Source of the DNA: an uncultured Dorea sp.
GTDB lineage: Bacteria; Bacillota; Clostridia; Lachnospirales; Lachnospiraceae
Direction: 5' to 3'
Length of the DNA: 6,181 bases
NCBI RefSeq assembly: GCF_934294775.1
Contig: NZ_CAKRAH010000089.1
Coordinates: 1-6,181 of the forward strand
Part shown: piece by piece, positions 5,921-6,181 of the stretch
Layout of the letters: every line of letters starts with the position of its first letter
Position numbering within the stretch: position 1 is the first letter of the stretch
Translations under genes and position numbers: made by a program
Notes under the pieces: generated by a model
What the model saw: only the letters and a program-made list of their open reading frames with translations
Databases searched by the model: none
What the model was told of the DNA's origin: nothing

Positions 5921-5946
5921 TTACAAATCTGCTTTCAGATTTGTAA
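5921..5946 (+). repeat. Perfect hairpin directly after the luxS stop
   Basis: TTACAAATCTG (5921-5931) and CAGATTTGTAA (5936-5946) form an 11-bp perfect stem with a CTTT loop that starts at the base after the stop codon. A-rich rather than U-rich sequence follows on the plus strand, so alone it is not an intrinsic terminator. It may protect the mRNA 3' end. Confidence 0.6.
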
Positions 5947-6027
5947 AAAAGAAGAAGCATCCGGTATGAAATGTGTGTTTGATCATAAAAATCTTTCACA
6001 TTTTCATATCAGACGCTTCTTTTTTAT
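5945..6027. terminator. Bidirectional intrinsic terminator downstream of luxS
   Basis: A long imperfect stem pairs the A-rich arm from 5945, including GAAGC and TATGAAA, with TTTCATATCAGACGCTTC and the T-tract that ends near 6027. There are two mismatches, one G-U pair and one bulged A, and the loop lies around 5976-5996. Plus-strand RNA ends in a run of U after GCUUC, and minus-strand RNA also ends in a U-run after GCUUCUUC, so it can stop transcription from both sides. Confidence 0.75.
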
Positions 6028-6106
6028 CTACAGCATCTCCATCAGCAGCTTCTCTTACATACTTTCGCTCCTGTATTCAGACACACTCCGCTCCATATGA
6101 CTGTAA
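6028..6106. other. Short spacer between the luxS terminator and the intron
   Basis: This stretch is the 3' flank of the group II intron on the minus strand. No complete gene is visible. A minus-strand frame from 6076 to the stop at 5996-5998 encodes a hydrophilic tail (YVREAADGDAVDKKEA), which could be the eroded C-terminus of an interrupted gene, but it has no start or recognisable match. Confidence 0.3.
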
Positions 6107-6181
6107 ATCGAGTAGGAGGCGGTGACTAACCGCCGTCCTCTCACACCACCGTGCGTACCGTTCGGTACACGGCGGTTTCAA
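6107..6181 (-). mobile_element. Group II intron, 3' end with domains V and VI (partial)
   Basis: On the minus strand the last 75 bases fold as the 3' end of a self-splicing group II intron. Domain V (6144-6177, 34 nt) has a 9-bp lower helix (6168-6176 with 6145-6153), a 2-base CG bulge at 6154-6155, a 4-bp upper helix and a GAAC tetraloop. The catalytic triad reads C-G-C (6174-6172), with the G in the expected G-U pair to 6148. Domain VI pairs 6136-6142 with 6110-6112 and 6114-6117, leaving a single bulged A at 6113 as branch point, with a 5-bp GGCGG/CCGCC upper stem. The intron ends in AT at 6107, 6 bases after the branch A, matching the AY rule. The 5' part and any maturase/reverse transcriptase gene lie beyond the right edge. 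Confidence 0.85.

Noticed and set aside
1..6181. CRISPR array, tRNA or rRNA genes
   Set aside because: No regularly spaced repeats, no cloverleaf with a TTCRA arm, and no rRNA-like sequence was seen on either strand.

Overview
The window reads like chromosomal DNA of a low-to-moderate GC Gram-positive anaerobe, most likely a gut Clostridia/Lachnospiraceae-type Firmicute. The reasons are strong AGGAGG-like ribosome binding sites, sigma-A-like promoters with TGn extended -10 elements, AT-rich intergenic DNA, a luxS gene, and a YkpA/YbiT-type ABC-F protein. The genus assignment is inference from protein style, not from a marker gene.

Layout, left to right. (1) 1-1802, minus strand: a two-gene unit. 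A YjjU-like patatin phospholipase is followed 9 bases later by an unusual fusion of a YfbR/HDDC2-type HD nucleotidase with a GNAT acetyltransferase; the fusion runs off the left edge. (2) 1803-2146: a divergent intergenic region. It holds a probable promoter for the plus strand, a leader with two hairpins, and a 27-codon upstream ORF that ends 6 bases before the next gene. (3) 2147-3778, plus strand: an ABC-F ATPase with one canonical and one degenerate ATP site. (4) 3779-3930: a convergent intergenic region with a nested inverted repeat that probably ends ABC-F transcription. (5) 3931-5115, minus strand: a two-gene unit of a histidine phosphatase (phosphoglycerate-mutase-like) and a small two-helix membrane protein of unknown function. 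(6) 5116-5440: a divergent region whose two promoters overlap back to back at their -35 elements, with a near-palindrome across the overlap; the phosphatase gene has a leader of about 230 nt. (7) 5441-5920, plus strand: luxS, followed by a perfect hairpin and a U-tract terminator that looks bidirectional. (8) 6107-6181, minus strand: domains V and VI and the 3' end of a group II intron; the rest, including any reverse transcriptase, lies beyond the right edge.

The genes do not form one pathway. LuxS cleaves S-ribosylhomocysteine in the activated methyl cycle and makes the AI-2 precursor. The ABC-F protein is a predicted ribosome-associated ATPase. The HD-GNAT fusion and the patatin are probably co-transcribed. 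The most notable points are the HD-GNAT fusion, the matched asymmetry of the ABC-F ATP sites with the upstream ORF ahead of it, the overlapping luxS/phosphatase promoters, and the group II intron end.
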